Shown: positions 43,523-46,917 of the stretch, piece by piece | Position numbering within the stretch: the first letter of the stretch is position 1 | How the letters are laid out: each line of letters begins with the position of its first letter | NCBI GenBank assembly: GCA_900542565.1 | Contig: UQOC01000015.1 | Span: 1 to 46,917, forward strand | Origin: an uncultured Eubacteriales bacterium | Lineage (GTDB): Bacteria; Bacillota; Clostridia; Peptostreptococcales; Anaerovoracaceae | Length of the DNA stretch: 46,917 nucleotides | Direction of reading: 5' to 3' | The notes under the pieces: model-generated | What the model saw: the letters and a program-made list of their open reading frames with translations, nothing else | What the model was told of the DNA's origin: nothing | Database searches by the model: none | Program-made: the position numbers and the translations under genes

Positions 43523-44107
43523 TTATTTTGTACCGCCTTTTGCCCTTTCCCGGTAGTAATACTCCTTTGATTTGAGTTTATTCCTCACACTCTGACATTC
43601 CAGCGTCCCGCAATATTTCTGTCGGTTCCCTCGTTTGATGAACGCCTTACCGCAAGCCTGGCAGAACGCAATATTGGTTTTACCGCCGTAGTCATCCAGA
43701 GCGTTGGCATTCACCGCCATAAATCTGGCAAGGCCGAAATAGGCTGCGTCCACCACGGATTTGACGGAGGGTTGCAGCTGGATCTGCCCGGTGGCGAGGT
43801 CATATTCCAGTCCCATATTCAGCTTCGATATTTTCTCGACAAATCGCTGTAACACCAAGGGACGGTGGGCGCTGTCCGTCCGATACCACTCCCGGAGCAG
43901 GTTCTGCTGTTCCGGTACACAGACACCATCGTAGATTCTCTGAGCATCGGCTGCTTTTCCCTCCATCAGACTGCGGATGGCAAAGGCTGTCATGGTATCG
44001 GTATAGAGCTGCTCCAAATCCTGCACCATATCTTCCACAAAAACGCGATAGGATTCCAACATATTCACTATGCCGTCCCAAAAGCCATTCGGATCATCGT
44101 TGCTCAT
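43523..44107 (-). CDS. Zinc-knuckle protein of unknown function
   Basis: A 194-residue protein. The first 140 residues are helical and unfamiliar. The C-terminus is a small zinc finger, FCQACGKAFIKRGNRQKYCG followed by CQSVRNKLKSKEYYYRE, similar in form to the CGNR-type fingers seen in some DNA- or RNA-binding proteins. It overlaps the preceding gene as ATGA, so the two are expressed together. Similar gene pairs occur on mobile elements. No function can be assigned. Confidence 0.72.
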   Translation of the reverse strand: MSNDDPNGFWDGIVNMLESYRVFVEDMVQDLEQLYTDTMTAFAIRSLMEGKAADAQRIYDGVCVPEQQNLLREWYRTDSAHRPLVLQRFVEKISKLNMGLEYDLATGQIQLQPSVKSVVDAAYFGLARFMAVNANALDDYGGKTNIAFCQACGKAFIKRGNRQKYCGTLECQSVRNKLKSKEYYYRERAKGGTK

Positions 44108-44424
44108 TTCCAGGTGCGCACATCATCTCCGTAGAAATAGTAGGGATGTATATTCTCCAGACTCCACCCAATCAGAATCCGTGCACACTCTTCCAGAGGC
44201 TTGTTCCGAAGTTCCAGGTTCAGATTGCACAGCTCAATCAGCAACTCCTGCCCGGAAGGGTAACCCTTATAGACCATGGGAAATTGCCCGGGGGTATATT
44301 CCGCAAATATCGTTAACTTACCATCCTCCGTTCCGATTCTGTATGAATGGAACCGGAGGGTGTGTTTTTTTATATCTCCGATGCCACCGATCTCATAATC
44401 CGTCAGTTCTCGTTTCAGATCCAT
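44104..44424 (-). CDS. Small protein of unknown function, partner of the zinc-knuckle protein
   Basis: A 106-residue protein (MDLKRELTDYEIGGIGDIKK ... ENIHPYYFYGDDVRTWK) with mixed strand and helix character and no motif I recognise. AAGGAG lies about nine bases before the ATG. It is first in a two-gene operon transcribed away from the excisionase-like gene, with which it shares a regulatory region. Confidence 0.7.
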   Translation of the reverse strand: MDLKRELTDYEIGGIGDIKKHTLRFHSYRIGTEDGKLTIFAEYTPGQFPMVYKGYPSGQELLIELCNLNLELRNKPLEECARILIGWSLENIHPYYFYGDDVRTWK

Positions 44425-44451
44425 AGCGTCACTCTCCTTTATTACCGAGAA

Positions 44452-44492
44452 TCTTACCGTTATAACTTTGTATTTCGTATTATCTCTTACCG
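44452..44492. promoter_or_regulatory. Direct-repeat operator between divergent genes
   Basis: TCTTACCG occurs at 44,452-44,459 and 44,485-44,492, 33 bases apart (about three turns), with a related ATTACCG at 44,441. They lie in the divergent intergenic region next to the excisionase-like gene, whose product is the obvious candidate to bind them. A GATAAT -10-like box for the plus-strand genes lies at 44,525-44,530. Confidence 0.5.
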
Positions 44493-44562
44493 ATAGAGCA
44501 AAGATTTATGTCCCTATTATATGCGATAATACAGCCAAACACAAGAGAAGGGAGTGAAATAT

Positions 44563-44742
44563 ATGAAAACGAGTTTTCACAAGTCCGTATTCAACCTCAA
44601 GGAAGCGGCAGCTTACCTGGGAATCAGCGTACCCACCCTGGTGCGGCTGCTGGGGAGCGGAGCCATTCCATATCGCCGTGTGGGACAACGGTGGCTCATT
44701 GCACGCTCTGCGCTGGATGATTGGCTGAACAGGAAAAACTAA
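44563..44742 (+). CDS. Excisionase / AlpA-like helix-turn-helix protein
   Basis: A 59-residue protein with a MerR-like winged helix (FNLKEAAAYLGISVPTLVRL, GAIPYRRVGQRWLIARSALD), the layout of excisionases and AlpA regulators. The ATG at 44563 is chosen because AGAAGGGAG lies eight bases upstream; a GTG at 44554 is inside that signal. It is the first plus-strand gene of the replication/mobility block and 16 bases before the DUF3987 gene. It may act as recombination directionality factor or regulator. Confidence 0.82.
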   Translation: MKTSFHKSVFNLKEAAAYLGISVPTLVRLLGSGAIPYRRVGQRWLIARSALDDWLNRKN

Positions 44743-44758
44743 GGAAGGAGTGATCACC

Positions 44759-46917
44759 ATGGTAAAAAACACACCAATCACCGTGTATACAGCAGAGTGC
44801 ATCGGTAACGCATCCAACTGCCTGTATCCCAATGAAGTCAAAATCACGGATGAATTCTCCGCGAAGCTGGCCTTTGCCAAAGACATGGTCTGCGCCCGGT
44901 ACAAAAACAACTATCGGAACACCGTATACTTTGAGGTTGCCAACGCCCTGCCCGGGGACTGTGACAATGACCACTCCGACGAACCGGCGGACTGGGTCAC
45001 CCCGGAGGACATTGCAGACCTCTTTGCCGATGTTTCCTATGTGCTGCACTACAGCCGCCATCACATGAAGCCCAAAGGAGATAAAAGCGCCCGTCCCCGG
45101 CTTCATATTGTGTTCCTCATTGACCCGGAGCGGGATGCAGACCGCTATACGGCTCTGAAGCAGCGCCTATTGGCGGCATTTCCCTTTTTCGATGCCAACG
45201 CCATGGACGCCGCCCGGTTCCTGTTCGGCACGGAAGATCCCCAGGTCATCTATCACCCCGGCACGATTACCCTGAACGCCTTTCTGAACGACTTGGAAGG
45301 GGAGCAAGCCTTTGCCGAACTGAGGCGCGCCATTCCTGAGGGTAGCCGTAACAGCACCATGTCCCGGATCGGAGCCAGGATCATCAAACGGTACGGCGAT
45401 ACCCCGGAGGCAAAAGAGTTGTTCCTTCAAGCTGCCGAGCAATGCTCTCCGCCTCTGGAGGATCGGGAGTTGGAAAGTATCTGGGCAGGAAAGCAACGGC
45501 TCTATGCCAAAATCAGCAAGCAGCCCGGGTATATCCCACCAGATACTTACAATGGTCTTGGCCCCGTAGTCTGGGACGCGCCCATCCCCTTTGACGAATA
45601 TGACCTCCCCACATTTCCCGTGGACGCATTACCGGAAGTCATTCGCCGCTATGTGCTGGCGGTGGCGGAATCCACCCAGACCGCTGTGGATATGGCGGCG
45701 GTGGAGGCTCTGGGCGTTGTGTCCCTGTGCAGTCAGGGAAAATACTTCATCCGGGGCAATGCGGACTGGGCAGAACCCCTCAACACCTACACGGTCGTCA
45801 TCCTCCCGCCTGCGGAGCGAAAATCCTCGGTGCTGTCCATGATGATCCACCCGGTGGAAGTATATGAAAAAATGGAAAACGAACGGCGTAGTCCGGAAAT
45901 CGTCAAAAGCCAAATGGAACTGAGCAAGCTGGAAAAAGAGAAGCGCAGTCTGGTGGAGCGGGCATCCAAGGGCAAAGCAACCGAGGAGGATATTAAAAAC
46001 AAGGCCAAAGAGATAGCCGAATACGAACCGGTGAAGCCTCTCCGACTCTTCGTGGACGATGTGACCTCCGAAAAGCTGACTTCCGTTCTGGCCGAGAACA
46101 ACGGTTGTGCGGCGGTGGTTTCCGCAGAGGGCGGTATCTTCGATATCATCAGCGGCCTGTACAGCCGCAATGTGAATATCGATGTATTTCTCAAAGGTCA
46201 CAGCGGTGATACCATCCGGGTTGACCGCATCGGGAGAGCCAGCGAAAGCATCATCCACCCGGCATTGACCATGGTGCTGGCAGTGCAGCCGGAAGTGCTG
46301 AACGGGCTGATGAGCAACAACACCTTCCGTGGTCGTGGTCTGACCGCTCGATTCCTGTACTCCATGCCGAAATCCACCGTTGGCAGTCGTTCTTTCTCCA
46401 CGGAACCAATCCCGGAAGGTGTCAGAGTCAGGTATCAGGATCTGATCGAGGCCATTCTTTCCAGCGACAATGAGCAGCAGCCAATCAGCCTGGACGATGG
46501 GGCCGGGGAAGTCCTGGAAACCTTGTTCAACGAGGTGGAAGGCCGGCTGAAAGGTGACTTGGCAGAGATCCCTGACTGGGCGGGTAAGTTCGTGGGTTCC
46601 GTCCTGCGTATCAGCGGCATTCTGCACGTCATGAAATATCCTAAGGATTCCATGTTCGACCCTGTCGACAGAGAAACCATGGAGAACGCCGTTACCATCG
46701 GCAGATACTTTCTCGAGCACGCCAAAGCCGCATATTCCCTCATGGGTGCCGATGCCGTAAACAAGAACGCCCGGTATCTGCTCTCCGCCATCAAACGGGA
46801 GCGGCTTACGGAGTTTTCCCGCCGGGATGCTATGCGGCTGTGCCGCCGGTTCAAGACCGCCGAGGGTCTGCAGCCTGTGCTGGATCGGCTGTGTGAATAC
46901 GGGTACCTTGCCGCCAA
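44759..46917 (+). CDS. DUF3987 replication-type protein, partial at the window edge
   Basis: At least 719 residues, running off the right edge. The start ATG at 44759 has AAGGAAGGAG eight bases upstream. The N-terminal part (about 40-240) resembles the primase-polymerase/PriCT region of mobile-element replication proteins (SRHHMKPKGDKSARPRLHIV, FPFFDANAMDAARFLFG). From about 300 it matches DUF3987: IRRYVLAVAESTQTAVDMAA and FKGHSGDTIRVDR-type stretches. The usual Walker A is degenerate (ILPPAERKSSVL). A coiled-coil follows (about 370-420). Such proteins are found on integrative elements and satellites, often beside an AlpA-like gene as here. Role in DNA replication is inferred. Confidence 0.8.
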   Translation, partial: MVKNTPITVYTAECIGNASNCLYPNEVKITDEFSAKLAFAKDMVCARYKNNYRNTVYFEVANALPGDCDNDHSDEPADWVTPEDIADLFADVSYVLHYSRHHMKPKGDKSARPRLHIVFLIDPERDADRYTALKQRLLAAFPFFDANAMDAARFLFGTEDPQVIYHPGTITLNAFLNDLEGEQAFAELRRAIPEGSRNSTMSRIGARIIKRYGDTPEAKELFLQAAEQCSPPLEDRELESIWAGKQRLYAKISKQPGYIPPDTYNGLGPVVWDAPIPFDEYDLPTFPVDALPEVIRRYVLAVAESTQTAVDMAAVEALGVVSLCSQGKYFIRGNADWAEPLNTYTVVILPPAERKSSVLSMMIHPVEVYEKMENERRSPEIVKSQMELSKLEKEKRSLVERASKGKATEEDIKNKAKEIAEYEPVKPLRLFVDDVTSEKLTSVLAENNGCAAVVSAEGGIFDIISGLYSRNVNIDVFLKGHSGDTIRVDRIGRASESIIHPALTMVLAVQPEVLNGLMSNNTFRGRGLTARFLYSMPKSTVGSRSFSTEPIPEGVRVRYQDLIEAILSSDNEQQPISLDDGAGEVLETLFNEVEGRLKGDLAEIPDWAGKFVGSVLRISGILHVMKYPKDSMFDPVDRETMENAVTIGRYFLEHAKAAYSLMGADAVNKNARYLLSAIKRERLTEFSRRDAMRLCRRFKTAEGLQPVLDRLCEYGYLAA

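Overview
The window looks like the chromosome of a strictly anaerobic, amino-acid-fermenting Firmicute of class Clostridia. Supporting signs are strong GGAGG-type ribosome binding sites, ECF transporters, a KTGD-type cell-wall sorting tail, 2-oxoacid:ferredoxin oxidoreductase fermentation genes, a sigma-54 activator and an AGCS amino-acid carrier. A gut Peptostreptococcales/Anaerovoracaceae-type host is an inference only. No database search was possible, so family names rest on motifs read from the translations.

Region 1 (1-9,200, minus strand) is a cobalamin-uptake operon. A cobalamin riboswitch (about 8,988-9,165) with a downstream intrinsic terminator leads into a wall-anchored protein carrying DUF4430 and an alpha/alpha barrel, the two folds of human intrinsic factor and transcobalamin. 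It is followed by a membrane-anchored FecR-DUF4430 protein and an ECF transporter with EcfT, a fused double EcfA, an S component and a second EcfT. Together they look like surface capture of B12, hand-over at the membrane, then ATP-driven import.

Region 2 (9,262-14,188, minus) holds an aminotransferase / ornithine-cyclodeaminase-like / MocR regulator operon and a family 3 glycosidase lipoprotein. Region 3 (14,418-20,118, minus) is an arylpyruvate-oxidation operon: arylacetate-CoA ligase, iorA, iorB, a second arylacetate-CoA ligase and a double-ACT protein. It should convert Phe/Tyr/Trp-derived 2-oxoacids to arylacetyl-CoA and then arylacetate with ATP gain.

Region 4 (20,221-28,082, minus) is a sigma-54-controlled catabolic operon of unknown substrate: AtuA-like large and small proteins, aconitase X large and small subunits, a broken AGCS symporter (one nonsense codon plus one frameshift) and an M20 amidohydrolase. 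The likely activator gene, with PAS, AAA+ and Fis-type domains, lies just upstream. A near-consensus -24/-12 promoter and phased upstream repeats are visible.

Region 5 (about 28,100-46,917) is a mobile element. A structured non-coding stretch with several perfect hairpins precedes a large serine recombinase gene and its small partner. The cargo, read on the minus strand, is a defence cluster: AbiEi/AbiEii, a Vsr-like nuclease fused to a cytosine-5 methyltransferase, DrmE, DrmA, DrmB and an HNH endonuclease. This is a class 2-type DISARM system in which the HNH gene sits where the phospholipase-D-like drmC would be expected. Further right are two small genes of unknown function, an AlpA/excisionase-like DNA-binding protein and a DUF3987 replication-type protein that runs off the window. 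The element's right end is not in view.
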